Positions 7,857 to 17,400 are shown, counted from the stretch's first letter. The stretch is 34,602 bases of DNA from Gammaproteobacteria bacterium (GCA_018822845.1 JAHJJD010000118.1:1-34602), one strand, 5' to 3'. Numbers and translations: made by a program. The notes: a model not told the origin generated them from the sequence alone.

Positions 7857-9452
7857 TCAGATTTGCCGTACTTGAATATTCAGGGTCTGGATACGGTAGG
7901 CAATTTGTCGTGGCGTCATGTTGAGCAAGCGGGCGGCTTTGGCTTGCACCCAGCCCGCTTCTTCCAGTGCGGCTATGACGCGCTCGCGTTCATCAAGGTC
8001 AGGGGCATTCAAATCCGTTTTCGATCCCCCCGTTCCCGTAGAGACGCAAAATCTTGCGTCTCTACCGCCACCACCACTTTCCAGCGGGAAATGGCTGTCC
8101 AGACCGCTGAGGCGGATTACCTGCGCGTCAATGTGCCCGTCGGGGCTGAGGATGGCGGCGCGTTCCATGCAGTTTTCCAGCTCACGCACGTTACCCGGCC
8201 AGCTGTGGTGCATCAGGGCGCGGATGGCGCTGTCACCAATGTCCAGCGGTCTGCCTTGTTTCTGGCTGATCTTGTTGACCAAGAAACGGGTGAGGTCGGG
8301 CACGTCTTCCAGCCGTTCCCGTAGCGGCGGCATCATGATGGGCATGACGTTGAGGCGGTAATACAGGTCTTCACGGAAATCGCCTGCGCGCACCTCTTCT
8401 TCCAGATTGCGGTTGGTGGCGGCGATCACGCGCACATCGACTTGCAGGGTTTTGCTGCCGCCGACGCGCTCGAATTCACCTTCCTGCAATACCCGCAACA
8501 GTTTGGCCTGAAAAGTGGGGGTAATTTCGCCGATTTCGTCGAGGAACAGCGTGCCGCCGTCGGCTTGCTCGAAACGCCCCTTGCGCTGGCTGACCGCACC
8601 GGTGAAAGCGCCTTTTTCATGGCCGAACAGTTCCGATTCCAGCAAATTGTCTGGTAGCGCGGCGCAGTTGAGCTTGATGAAAGCGCTGTTGGCGCGCGGC
8701 GAATGGTAGTGGATGGCATTGGCAATCAACTCCTTGCCAGTGCCGGATTCACCCCGGATCAGCACCGTGGTGTTCCATTTCGCCACCTGCCGGGCTTGCT
8801 CGAATACGGTCTGCATTACGCGGGTGTGGCCGATCAGGTTGCCGAAACCGTGGTCGCCCTTGACCTTGCGGCGCAGCGAGTCACGTTCCTTTTGCAACTC
8901 TTGCTTGTCGCTGGCAACCTGGTTGGCGAGTACCACGTTCTGGCCGATCAGGTTGCCGACCATTTCCAGGAAGCGGCGGCGTTCGGCCAGCAGATGCAGT
9001 TCCGCCGGAGGTTGCGCAGTCAGCACACCGACGATTTCATCGCCCCGTGCGCGGATCGGTACGGCAATCAATGGCAGGGCAGGGTTGTAAACACCCAGCC
9101 GGTCGAGGAAGCGCGGCTCATCGGCCAGTTTGCGGATGATCAGTGGTTTATCCATCTCGATCACCAGCCCCATGATGCCCTCGCCGGAACGGTAGCGCAC
9201 GTTTTCCATGGTTGGCTTGTCTTGCCGGTGCAGCTCGCACAGCAGCAGGTCGCCACTGGCTTCGTCCAGCAGGCTGACCATGCCGTGTTCCAGTTGGCCC
9301 TGTTCATGCAGCACACGCAATACTTCACGCAAGCTTTCCTGCAAATTCAGGGAACGGTTGAGTACCTTGCTGACTTCATAGATGCAGGCCAGCTCGTCTT
9401 CCAGCAGGGTGAGGGTCTGTTCCAGTTGTGCGGAATCATGCCGGTCGGTCAT
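7857..9452 (-). CDS. nifA: NifA, sigma-54-dependent activator of nitrogen fixation genes
   Basis: Bacterial enhancer-binding protein that activates nif promoters with RpoN. The 531-residue product has an N-terminal GAF domain (about 20-180), an AAA+ sigma-54 interaction domain with Walker A GESGTGKE (234-241), the sigma-54-contacting loop GAFTGA (281-286) and Walker [10 protein letters not shown] (301-309), and a C-terminal Fis-type helix-turn-helix (about 489-527) ending in the NifA-typical [12 protein letters not shown]. The paired-cysteine linker of oxygen-sensitive NifA is absent, fitting control by NifL. Odd: residues 463-472 in the linker before the HTH are encoded by a perfect palindromic repeat (8038-8065). 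The start overlaps nifL by four bases (ATGA), giving coupled translation. Confidence 0.95.
   Translation of the reverse strand: MTDRHDSAQLEQTLTLLEDELACIYEVSKVLNRSLNLQESLREVLRVLHEQGQLEHGMVSLLDEASGDLLLCELHRQDKPTMENVRYRSGEGIMGLVIEMDKPLIIRKLADEPRFLDRLGVYNPALPLIAVPIRARGDEIVGVLTAQPPAELHLLAERRRFLEMVGNLIGQNVVLANQVASDKQELQKERDSLRRKVKGDHGFGNLIGHTRVMQTVFEQARQVAKWNTTVLIRGESGTGKELIANAIHYHSPRANSAFIKLNCAALPDNLLESELFGHEKGAFTGAVSQRKGRFEQADGGTLFLDEIGEITPTFQAKLLRVLQEGEFERVGGSKTLQVDVRVIAATNRNLEEEVRAGDFREDLYYRLNVMPIMMPPLRERLEDVPDLTRFLVNKISQKQGRPLDIGDSAIRALMHHSWPGNVRELENCMERAAILSPDGHIDAQVIRLSGLDSHFPLESGGGGRDARFCVSTGTGGSKTDLNAPDLDERERVIAALEEAGWVQAKAARLLNMTPRQIAYRIQTLNIQVRQI
8038..8065. repeat. Palindromic repeat GTAGAGACGC inside nifA
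   Basis: GTAGAGACGC (8038-8047) and GCGTCTCTAC (8056-8065) are perfect inverted arms around AAAATCTT. Similar TAGAGACGC palindromes are well known as dispersed repeats in cyanobacteria and other bacteria. Here it is read in frame as [10 protein letters not shown] in the NifA interdomain linker, flanked by glycine codons, without breaking the gene. Confidence 0.8.
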
Positions 9453-11020
9453 TCCATGGCCTCGCTGGTGTATTTGATCGGGAGGTTGATCAGGATGCGG
9501 CAGCCGTTGGCGTAATCAGGGTCGATGCGGATGCCGCCGTTGTGGCGGTTGACGATTTCCTGCGCCATGCACAGGCCCATGCCTGCCTTGCCACGCCCAC
9601 GTTTCCAGCTACTGTGGAATGGCTCAAATACCTTGAGGCGCTGGTTGGCAGGGATGCCAATGCCGTTGTCGGTGATTTCCACCCAGATGAATTCGTCTTT
9701 CACGCTGGTATGCAGGCGCAATTCCGGGTTCCTGCGTCCGGCTTCTTCCAGTGACAGCAGGGCGTTGTCGAGCAGGTAGTGGAACATGCGCCGCAATGAG
9801 GCTTCGCTGCCGGTGATGGTGGGCAGGACAGGTTCCGGTTTCCAGTCCACCACAACGCCAGTGGATAGCAGACGGTCGGTGGAAATGACCAGCAAGTCCT
9901 TGAGGATCTGGTTGATATTGACCAGGAAACGGCGTTCCTGTTCGGCTTTGGGCAGCGCCTTGCGCATGGCGTCAATGGCGCGCTGGGAGGAGTCCAGTAC
10001 TTGCCGCAGGATGGGGTAGAGCGCTTCCGGCGAGGATTGCGGCATGGCGAGCGCGGCCTGGATGACGTTGATTGGCGTTTCCAGTTGGAAGATCGCGCCG
10101 GACAGGGTTTCGCGGACACTCTGGGTCAGTTCCTGTTCCGCCATCTGTACTTTGAGTTGCTGGAGGCGGGAGCGTTCGGCTTCGGCCTTGCGGGTGGTGA
10201 TGTCGGTAGCAACCAGTAACAGGTAGTGGCCATTTTCATCGCCAGTGTTGAAATAGCTTTGCGCGGCGTGGTCCAACTCTTTCACATGGATGCCGGACAC
10301 GGTGAACCAGCATTCCGAGCCATTGGGGGCATCGAAGCGCACCTGTGCGTCGTTGAAGCCACCGAACAGGTTGCCATCCAGCCGGTCAGCGAGTGCTTCC
10401 ATGAACAGGTGGGCAGGTTCGGTTGCGCCAAAACCGGTTTTCAGTTGTTTGTAAGCCTGGTTGTCGAGCAGCACGTTGCGTTCGCTGTCCAGCAGCACCA
10501 CGATGGTGGGGGCGAGGTCAAGGATGGTTTCCGACAGGGCTTTCTGGTGCTTGAGTTCCTGTTCCAGTTGGTGAAGGGTGGAAATGTCACGGTGCATGCC
10601 GAGGAAATTGGTGATGCGCTGATTGGCATCCAGTACCGGGGCGATACTGAGTTCGGCGAGATAGCTTTTCCCTGCTTTGGTGCGGTTGACCAGGGTACCA
10701 CGCCATACTTTGCCGCTCTGGATGCTGCGCCACAGATCGCGGTAAACCTCAATCGGGGTGGTTTTGCAGGACAGCACGGATTCGTTCTGTCCGCAAATTT
10801 CATTGCGGGTGTAGCCGGTCAGCGACTCGAAGGCAGTATTGACGTAAAGGATATTGGCGCGGGTGTCGGTGATGGAAATCGCCACCGGAGCCTGTTCCAC
10901 CGTTTCGAGGATGGCTTGCAGCGACAGGCCGGGGGCGACATGCTCGAAACCGGGAATGCCGGAAATATCTGCTTGTAGTCCGCTGAAAGGCGTTGCATAG
11001 GTCTGGATCGGTTTTGGCAT
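9449..11020 (-). CDS. nifL: NifL, redox- and nitrogen-sensing antiactivator of NifA
   Basis: NifL binds NifA and blocks it when oxygen or fixed nitrogen is present. The 523-residue product has PAS1 (about 33-150, the FAD-binding redox sensor in Azotobacter NifL), PAS2 (about 165-275), a central coiled helix region, and a GHKL ATPase-like domain (about 405-520) with N-box LLDNALLSLEEAG, G1 DNGIGIP (451-457) and G2 GKAGMGLCMAQEI. The usual HisKA histidine is missing: the matching block is IFQLETPINVI (310-320), with Phe where His would be, so phosphotransfer is not expected and action should be by protein contact. It is the first gene of nifL-nifA and has its own sigma-54 promoter (11058-11073). 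The ribosome binding site before ATG 11020 is weak. Confidence 0.95.
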   Translation of the reverse strand: MPKPIQTYATPFSGLQADISGIPGFEHVAPGLSLQAILETVEQAPVAISITDTRANILYVNTAFESLTGYTRNEICGQNESVLSCKTTPIEVYRDLWRSIQSGKVWRGTLVNRTKAGKSYLAELSIAPVLDANQRITNFLGMHRDISTLHQLEQELKHQKALSETILDLAPTIVVLLDSERNVLLDNQAYKQLKTGFGATEPAHLFMEALADRLDGNLFGGFNDAQVRFDAPNGSECWFTVSGIHVKELDHAAQSYFNTGDENGHYLLLVATDITTRKAEAERSRLQQLKVQMAEQELTQSVRETLSGAIFQLETPINVIQAALAMPQSSPEALYPILRQVLDSSQRAIDAMRKALPKAEQERRFLVNINQILKDLLVISTDRLLSTGVVVDWKPEPVLPTITGSEASLRRMFHYLLDNALLSLEEAGRRNPELRLHTSVKDEFIWVEITDNGIGIPANQRLKVFEPFHSSWKRGRGKAGMGLCMAQEIVNRHNGGIRIDPDYANGCRILINLPIKYTSEAME

Positions 11021-11057
11021 GACGTTCTCGCTAGATCAGGTTTTGCTAATATTGCAA

Positions 11058-11073
11058 AGCAATAACTGTGCCA
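11058..11073 (-). promoter_or_regulatory. Sigma-54 promoter of nifLA
   Basis: On the minus strand the sequence reads TGGCACAGTTATTGCT, matching TGGCAC-N5-TTGCW exactly, with GG-N10-GC spacing. Transcription would start near 11047, giving a leader of about 27 bases to ATG 11020. The enhancer protein (NtrC or NifA itself) is not settled; no NtrC-type site was recognised. Confidence 0.85.
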
Positions 11074-11080
11074 TGGGAGG

Positions 11081-11178
11081 GAAACCCCTCCTAACCTCCC
11101 CTTGTCAGGGGAGAAACAAGAGGGAATGGGAGTAAATCTTCGCTCCTCCCCTGACAAGGGGAGGCCGGGAGGGGTTTC
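11081..11178. repeat. Long inverted repeat upstream of nifL
   Basis: Two 33-base arms, 11081-11113 and 11146-11178, are inverted copies with about three mismatches. Each contains CTCCCCTTGTCAGGGGAG-like sub-palindromes. It lies just upstream of the nifL -24 box and separates the two divergent sigma-54 promoters. It belongs to the same family as 3526-3645 and 23125-23229. Confidence 0.8.
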
Positions 11179-11209
11179 TTTTGTTGTTGGGACTGCGACA
11201 AAATGAGGA

Positions 11210-11229
11210 ATTGTCGGGAATGCGACAAT
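11210..11229. promoter_or_regulatory. Palindrome ATTGTCG-N6-CGACAAT
   Basis: Seven-base perfect arms, ATTGTCG (11210-11216) and CGACAAT (11223-11229), are separated by GGAATG. An extra half-site TGCGACAA starts at 11194. The shape and position between divergent nif promoters suggest a transcription factor site; the factor is unknown. Confidence 0.4.
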
Positions 11230-11272
11230 AGAATCGGCAGCGTTGGTGGATGGGTTTGTTCCATCCGAAAAA

Positions 11273-11288
11273 TGTAACAAACCTCACA
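11273..11288. promoter_or_regulatory. NifA upstream activator sequence of rnfA
   Basis: TGTAACAAACCTCACA is an exact TGT-N10-ACA NifA-binding site. It is centred about 120 bases before the predicted rnfA transcription start, the usual position. Being palindromic, it could also serve nifL, about 230 bases away. Confidence 0.85.
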
Positions 11289-11301
11289 GCCCCAACCACG
11301 A

Positions 11302-11322
11302 TGTTGTAAACCACACCAATAA
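11302..11322. promoter_or_regulatory. Second, imperfect NifA site with conserved ACACCAATAA box (rnfA)
   Basis: TGT (11302-11304)-N10-ACC (11315-11317) lies 29 bases after the perfect site and overlaps ACACCAATAA (11313-11322). The same arrangement is present before rnfC at 18810-18830. The conservation suggests a functional second half-strength site. Confidence 0.5.
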
Positions 11323-11374
11323 ACAAATTATAAAAGCACCGTTAATTCAATGAATTGTTTGCAATTCCTGTGAC

Positions 11375-11390
11375 TGGCACGCTCCCTGCA
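11375..11390 (+). promoter_or_regulatory. Sigma-54 promoter of rnfAB
   Basis: TGGCACGCTCCCTGCA has GG at 11376-11377 and GC at 11388-11389 with exactly ten bases between. Transcription is expected near 11401, about 26 bases before the rnfA start. Confidence 0.9.
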
Positions 11391-11426
11391 TCACTCCCTC
11401 CACTGACACATTTCAGGGAATGCGCA

Positions 11427-12005
11427 ATGGAATACTTCATGCTCCTGCTGGGAACCGTACTGGTGAATAACGTGGTGCTGGTCAAGTTCCTCGGCCTGTG
11501 CCCGTTCATGGGCGTTTCCAAACAGATTGACTCTGCCATCGGCATGGGCATGGCGACCACCTTCGTGCTGACGCTGGCGACGGTGGCGGGCTGGATGTTG
11601 GAACACTGGGTGCTGAAACCGCTGGATCTTGGTTTCCTGCGCATCCTGTCCTTCATTCTGGTGATTGCGGCGACGGTGCAGTTTACCGAGATGGTGATCA
11701 AGAAAATCTCACCCGCACTGTATCAGGTGCTGGGGATTTTCCTGCCACTGATAACGACCAACTGCGCGGTGCTGGGCGTGGCGCTGCTGAATATCCAGGA
11801 GCAGCACAGTTTCGTGCAGACGCTGTTGTACGGCTTCGGTTCGGCGGTCGGGTTCACGCTGGTGCTGGTGATTTTTGCCGGGTTGCGTGAACGGCTGGCG
11901 CTGGCGCAGGTTCCGGCTGCTTTCAGTGGTTTGCCGATTGCGTTCGTGGTGGCCGGGCTGTTGTCGCTGGCCTTCATGGGCTTTGCCGGTCTGGCGGCAC
12001 ATTGA
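11427..12005 (+). CDS. rnfA: RnfA, electron transport complex subunit
   Basis: Integral membrane subunit of the Rnf complex, which couples an ion gradient to electron flow between NADH and ferredoxin. In diazotrophs it provides low-potential electrons for nitrogenase. The 192-residue product starts [29 protein letters not shown]-like (positions 1-29) and has about six membrane helices. It includes the conserved [17 protein letters not shown] segment, whose Cys is thought to help ligate the membrane iron-sulfur centre shared with RnfE. Length is exactly that of the family. ATG 11427 follows AGGGAA at 11415-11420; in-frame codons back to 11355 lie across the sigma-54 promoter and are rejected. 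It is the first gene of a NifA-controlled transcript. Confidence 0.95.
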   Translation: MEYFMLLLGTVLVNNVVLVKFLGLCPFMGVSKQIDSAIGMGMATTFVLTLATVAGWMLEHWVLKPLDLGFLRILSFILVIAATVQFTEMVIKKISPALYQVLGIFLPLITTNCAVLGVALLNIQEQHSFVQTLLYGFGSAVGFTLVLVIFAGLRERLALAQVPAAFSGLPIAFVVAGLLSLAFMGFAGLAAH

Positions 12006-12026
12006 GGCATTGAAAGGAGCGTTGCG

Positions 12027-12560
12027 ATGAGTGCGATTTTGACATTGATGACTCTGGGTCTGGTGCTGGGCGGTTTGCTGGGCGTGGCGGCGCGTTATTT
12101 GCGGGTGGAAGGCAACCCCTTGCAGGAAGAGATTGAAACGCTGCTGCCCGGTTCGCAGTGCGGGCAATGCGGCTACCCCGGTTGTAGCCCGCTGGCGGAA
12201 GCAGTCGCCAATGGGCAAGCGCCCGTCACTGCTTGCCCGCCCGGTGGCAAGGCGCTGGCGGAAATGCTGGCCGCCAAACTTGGCGTCAGCATCGACCTTT
12301 CCGGCGTGGAAGACAAAGGCCCGACCATTGCCTATGTGCATGAAAACCTGTGCATTGGCTGCACCAAGTGTTTCAAGCGTTGCCCGACCGACGCGATCAT
12401 GGGTGGGCCGAAGCAGATTCATGCAGTGTTTGCGGATGCCTGCACCGGCTGTGAGAAATGTGCGGAAGTGTGTCCGACTGAGTGTATTGAGATGCGTCCG
12501 CAGACTGCGACCTTGCAGACCTGGTATTGGCCGAATCCGGCTGTGGGTAGTATCGCCTGA
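12027..12560 (+). CDS. rnfB: RnfB, iron-sulfur subunit
   Basis: Membrane-anchored ferredoxin-like subunit that passes electrons between the complex and soluble ferredoxin or flavodoxin. The 177-residue product has an N-terminal hydrophobic helix (about 3-25), a 4Fe-4S motif of the Fes type (QCGQCGYPGC, about residues 44-53), and two ferredoxin motifs, CIGCTKCFKRCP and CTGCEKCAEVCP. The start is preceded by AAAGGAG. It lies 21 bases after rnfA. In most genomes rnfC follows directly, but here a 6-kb accessory block intervenes. Confidence 0.95.
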   Translation: MSAILTLMTLGLVLGGLLGVAARYLRVEGNPLQEEIETLLPGSQCGQCGYPGCSPLAEAVANGQAPVTACPPGGKALAEMLAAKLGVSIDLSGVEDKGPTIAYVHENLCIGCTKCFKRCPTDAIMGGPKQIHAVFADACTGCEKCAEVCPTECIEMRPQTATLQTWYWPNPAVGSIA

Positions 12561-12570
12561 GCCATGCTAC

Positions 12571-12597
12571 AATCTGGCAAGGTGCATCCGCCAGATT
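12571..12597. terminator. Hairpin after rnfB
   Basis: AATCTGGC (12571-12578) pairs perfectly with GCCAGATT (12590-12597). No T-run follows, so termination would be incomplete at best, and transcripts from the rnfA promoter may read into the next gene. Confidence 0.4.
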
Positions 12598-12610
12598 GAG
12601 GCTTGAGTGA

Positions 12611-14401
12611 ATGATCACATTTCCCTACGGTATCAGCGATTTCCACCATATCCGCAGCAAAAGCATGTTGTATGTGGATCGTACTGCCTGCATCCCTGCG
12701 CTGGAAACAGCGGGACAGCAATTGTTATTCCTGCGCCCACGCCGTTTTGGGAAATCCCTGTTGTTGTCGATGCTGGCGAATTATTACGACATCAACAACG
12801 CCGATGAATTTGCGTGGCTGTTTGGTGATCTTGCCGGGGGCGCCGACCCTACGCCGGAACATAACCAGTATTTGATCCTGCAATGGGATTTTTCCAAAGT
12901 ATCGGCGCAAGGTGATGTCGGCACGATTACCCAAAACCTGTTCGATCACGTCAATGCCTCCATTGAGGGGTTTTTGCAGCGCTATCAGGATCGGCTGAAA
13001 TTTCCGGTCACTATCCACGCGGAAAATGCCATTGCCTCGTTTGAATCCTTGGGGAATAGCGTCAAAAACAGTGGTCAGCAGTTGTATTTGCTGATCGACG
13101 AATACGACAATTTTGCCAACGAAGTGTTGATGCAGACCCGCCCTGACGAGGCGCGTTACAAAACCTTGCTGCATGGCGAAGGCATTTTGAAAACCCTGTT
13201 CAAAGCCATCAAGGGCGGTGCTTCTGAGGGCAAGGTTGGGCGGGTATTCATCACTGGGGTATCGCCCGTGGTAATGAGCGACATGACCAGCGGCTATAAC
13301 GTCGCCACCAGCATTTATCTGGATAATGAATTCAACAGCTTGTGCGGGTTGACCACCAGCGAATTGCAGGGGTTGGTGGAAACGGTGACGGCGCAATGCC
13401 AGCAACCCGCTGCAACTGCCTCCACCACGCTTGAAACCATGCGAGTGTTTTATAACGGCTACCGTTTTTGCTACGACACCACGCGGGAACGGGTTTATAA
13501 CCCCACGCTGTGTTTCTACTTTTTGCGCCATTTCCAGAAAAACTGCCAGCCGCCGGAGCAAATTCTGGATGGCAATCTGGCGATGGATGCCGGGAAAATC
13601 CATTACATTGCCTCCCAACCCGGTGGTGATGCGGTTATCCAGCGGGCACTGGATGAGCAACACGTTTTGCTGGTGGATACGCTGGAAGAAAAGTTTGGGG
13701 TGGAAACCCTGCAAACCCTCCAGCAAGGCGAACGCTTTATGATTTCCCTGCTGTATTTCTTCGGGGTGCTGACCATTACTGGGCGCGGGGCGATTGGTGA
13801 ACTGGCGTTCGGCGTGCCGAATCTGGTGATCCGCCGTTTGTATCTGGAGGAGTTGCGCAAACGGGCTTTGCCAGCTCCGCAGGATACCGATACGGTGCGG
13901 CATCTGGCGGGGGCGTTCTATCAATCGGCAGATTTGCAGCCGCTGGTGGATTTCATGGAAAGCAAATACTTCGCGGTGTTCAACAACCGGGATTACCGTT
14001 GGAGCAATGAACTCACCATCAAGACGGCGTTTCTGACGCTGCTGTTCAATGACACCTATTACATCATGGATTCGGAAACGGCTTTGCAGCGTCGTTATTC
14101 TGATTTGACCCTGATCGTGCGCCCCAATATGCGCCAGTATCCGGCGTTGTTGGATATGGTGCTGGAGTTTAAATACCTTGGGTTGAAGGAGTTGGGGGTG
14201 AGTGCGGAACAGGTTCGGGGAATGTCGCGGGCAGAACTGCAACAGCTTCCGCTGGTGGTGACGGCGTTGCAGGATGCTACGCAGCAATTGCAGCAATACC
14301 GTGCGGTGCTGGTGGAAAAGTACCGTGAGCCGCAGCGGTTGCGGTGTTTGGCGGTGGTGGCGTTGGGGTTTGAGCGGTTGGTGTGGGAAATGTTGGGCTA
14401 A
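12611..14401 (+). CDS. AAA-ATPase-like / PD-(D/E)XK nuclease-like protein
   Basis: Member of a large, poorly understood family pairing an N-terminal AAA-ATPase-like domain with a C-terminal PD-(D/E)XK-like domain (Pfam AAA-ATPase_like and PDDEXK_9 types), often mobile and multi-copy in bacterial genomes. The 596-residue product begins MITFPYGISDFHHIRSK and carries the family's P-loop block FLRPRRFGKSLLLSML (40-55), a Walker B-like LYLLIDEYDNF (about 158-168) and a nuclease-core block DMVLEFKYLG near residue 515. Cellular role is unknown. It starts 50 bases after rnfB without a clear promoter. Its stop codon overlaps the stop of the opposite-strand CHAT gene (14398-14401). Codon use looks AT-richer and less regular than in rnf, consistent with acquisition. 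Confidence 0.85.
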   Translation: MITFPYGISDFHHIRSKSMLYVDRTACIPALETAGQQLLFLRPRRFGKSLLLSMLANYYDINNADEFAWLFGDLAGGADPTPEHNQYLILQWDFSKVSAQGDVGTITQNLFDHVNASIEGFLQRYQDRLKFPVTIHAENAIASFESLGNSVKNSGQQLYLLIDEYDNFANEVLMQTRPDEARYKTLLHGEGILKTLFKAIKGGASEGKVGRVFITGVSPVVMSDMTSGYNVATSIYLDNEFNSLCGLTTSELQGLVETVTAQCQQPAATASTTLETMRVFYNGYRFCYDTTRERVYNPTLCFYFLRHFQKNCQPPEQILDGNLAMDAGKIHYIASQPGGDAVIQRALDEQHVLLVDTLEEKFGVETLQTLQQGERFMISLLYFFGVLTITGRGAIGELAFGVPNLVIRRLYLEELRKRALPAPQDTDTVRHLAGAFYQSADLQPLVDFMESKYFAVFNNRDYRWSNELTIKTAFLTLLFNDTYYIMDSETALQRRYSDLTLIVRPNMRQYPALLDMVLEFKYLGLKELGVSAEQVRGMSRAELQQLPLVVTALQDATQQLQQYRAVLVEKYREPQRLRCLAVVALGFERLVWEMLG

Positions 14402-17400
14402 ATCCCAGCCTCCCCCAACCCCTCCAACAACAAAACCAACTCCGCCGCATACTGATAGTGCAGCCCCTCATCCTCCGCCAAAGCCAAATCCCGCTCCCCG
14501 GCAATAACCGCTTGCAGCTTGTGCAGGAAGTTTTTGTCCAAATCCCCGCGTTCAAGCAACTGTCCGATCACCTGCTCAATCTCCACCGTATCCCCCTGCT
14601 GTATCGCCTGTCCCACCGCCAAAGCCAAACGTCCCGCCCAATGATGATTCTCCCCACCATCCCGCCGATACGCCAGATACGCCGCCAGTGCCTGTTGCCA
14701 TGCCTCGCGTGCGGCTGGGGGATTGCCGCTGGCTTGTTCCAGATCGTGCAGGATGTCCCATGTTTTCCACAGTTCAGCCGCATGACCAAATGCCTGATCG
14801 CACTCAATCGCCCGTAGCAGTTCCGGGCGGGCTTCGTCATAGCGTTGGAGTTTGATCAAGACATTTGCGATGTTGCTACGCACAACACCTTCATAGCGTA
14901 AATCCCCCAATGCCACATACATACCCGCTGCCTGCCGATAAAAACTCACTACCTGTTCCGGGCGATTCCAAGCATTATAAAGATTGCCCAGTTCAGTCAG
15001 GCTATTCGCTTCACCCGCCTTATTACCTTGCTGACTTTCAATTGACAGGGACTGCCGATACGCCTGCTCAGCCTGTGCAAAGTCGCCTGCCTTCCTGTGC
15101 GTCATCCCGATCTGATGCCAAGCCGTTGCCACTGCACCCGGTTCATCCAGTTGCTGGAACAGTGCCAGTGCTTGCTGATAGCCTTGCAGGGCATCGGCAT
15201 AGCGTTTTTGCAATAGACGTACCGAAGCAAGCTGGATTTTGCCTACCGCAACATCACGCAAAGCATCACGTTTTTCATCTAATCCAATCGCATCCTCATA
15301 AGCTGCCGCCGCTGCTTCCAGTTGCCCCAAGGCTTGCAGGCAATCGCCCTGTTCCGTCAAGGCTGCTGAAGCCATACTTGCCCCACTTTCCCCCAAGGCT
15401 TCAAAACGCCGTTGTGCTTCCTGCAAATAGGGTAAGGCTTGCGCGGCTGCTCCGCCTGTTTCCAATACCCGCCCCACATTGAAATGAGCCATCGCCAGAT
15501 CGTAATCCGCCCCGGCATACGCTTGTTCCCCAGCCTGCTGGCACTGCTGGAACAAGGCTTGGGCTGCCTGAAAAGCGGCTTGCAGATCACCCTGCTGCAA
15601 TAGCCGATCAAAATTCTGATCTTCATTTTGATAACGGGCATGACTCCACTCGCCCAAAGCCTGCGCTGCCTGCTTGCGCCATGCCACCACCTGTGCCAGT
15701 GCCTGCGGTTGATGCAGGTTTGCCAGCACAGACTCGACATTGCCTGCTTTGCTAGCCACCACTTCCGCTGCCACGCTTCCGACTTGTAAATCCGCCACCA
15801 GCGTTTGCAAATAAGCCATCAGGTTGGGCAGTTCCAGTTGGGTGAGTTGTGCTGCCAGCTTGGTATCTTTGAATCGCTGCTGATAGAGAAAATCCACCAG
15901 TTGCCCCATCACTTCCCGCCAGCGTTGCCGATAATCCTCGCGCTGTTGCGCTGTCAGCCTCAAATCCAGCGTCGCAGGCAAAGCGGGATCAAGGCGGATG
16001 TAGCTGTAGTCGCCGATGGGTTGTGCCAGACCGACTTCGATCAGTGCTTGGATGATTTCAACGACTTGGTCAGTATCTACACCCAACACATATGCCAAGC
16101 CTTCCAACTTGCTGCCATCCTGAAACACTGCCAGCCCCGCAATCTGCTCGCGCACTTCCGGCGATAGCCGCCGCAGGGAGAGTTCCACGCTGGCGAACAG
16201 CGACAGTTCGCGCTGCCCCGGATGGCGTTGTTCCAGCTCCTGCATGATCGCCCGCACATTCGCAGTGGTCGCCGTTACTCCGCGCTGTGCCAGTTCTCCT
16301 GCCAGCAGTACCAACGCCCGCGCATGGCAACCGACCGAACGCACCAGATCGTCCACTTCCTGCGGCGTATTGCCCTGATCATCATGGCGCAGGCGTAAAC
16401 CTTCGTTATTCATCACCTGCATCACCAACGCCTTGGCATCTGTTACGCTCAATGCGCCGAGTTCAATATCGCAGGCTTGGTGGTTGAATGGAGCGGGAAG
16501 CGGTTCGCGGGTTGTGAATAGTAAACGAGTTTGCGGCGAAGATTTCAGTAACCTATCAGCTAGAGCTAACACAGGCTCAGTATTCCCGACATCTGCCAGC
16601 AATGATTCCATATTGTCGATGACTAGCAGGGTGCGCTGGGTTTGCAACACTTGCATGATCGGCTGCAAAGCTGCATCCAGATCATCGCCGTATTCCGCCA
16701 CGCTGTATTTTTCATTCACCAACTGTTTGCCGAGAATGTCCACAATGGCACGTTCATGGGTGTAAGTTTCCACACTCACAAATGCACAACGCTCAAAACG
16801 GCGGCATTGCACTAACCAGCGAGCCAGTTCTACTGCCACGGCTGTTTTACCGATGCCTCCCATACCCCGAATGACAGCATAAGACTGCCTGTCCAGTAGG
16901 CGTTCGAGTTTTAGCAGGTCACGGCTACGCCCGATGAAGGTGTGTTTGGGCGTTTCCGGTAAATCACCAAGCAACAATTCCGGTTCAGTTTCCTCGGGCA
17001 GTTGTAGTGCATGGCTGAATAAGCGTGGGTCATCTTCTCGTTGATACAGCACTGGCACAAACCAATCCTGCATTTGCAACGTTCCTGCCCCGGCAATATT
17101 GATACGGTCGGTGGATTGCATCAGGGCTTGTCTACCCGCTAATACGGCTGACCCAATCCGTTGCCCTTCTGCCAGTTGTTGGTAAAACGTGCTGACAAAT
17201 CGCCGCGCCGTTTCCACCAATACGCTATGGCTCATGGCAATGACGGAAGCCACACCCGCTTGCAACAAGGCTGCCGCAACCGATGCATTAGGGTCGGTAT
17301 GCTCTTGTTTCTCTGCTTCACTTTGCCCGGTTTGGCAGGCTTCCAGAAATACCAATGGCAGGGGGAATTCGGTTAGTAGTGCTGCCAAATCATCAGCGTA

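Larger units (their letters stand above)
11021..11426. other. Divergent nifL/rnfA control region
   Basis: A 406-base region between the divergent starts of nifL and rnfA. From left to right it holds a minus-strand sigma-54 promoter, a long inverted repeat, a TTGTCG/CGACAA palindrome, a perfect NifA site, a second imperfect NifA site, an IHF-like ATTCAA-N4-TTG (11345-11357, one mismatch), and the plus-strand sigma-54 promoter of rnfA. No coding potential is seen. Confidence 0.8.

Noticed and set aside
8703-9515. A 270-codon plus-strand open frame across nifA and nifL ends
   Set aside because: It lies antisense to well-conserved NifA and NifL sequence and has low-complexity Phe/Gln-rich content.
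12725-14296. A 523-codon open frame antisense to the AAA/PD-(D/E)XK gene
   Set aside because: The product is His/Gln/Arg-rich with no recognisable domain, has no ribosome binding site and is the mirror of a gene with clear family motifs.
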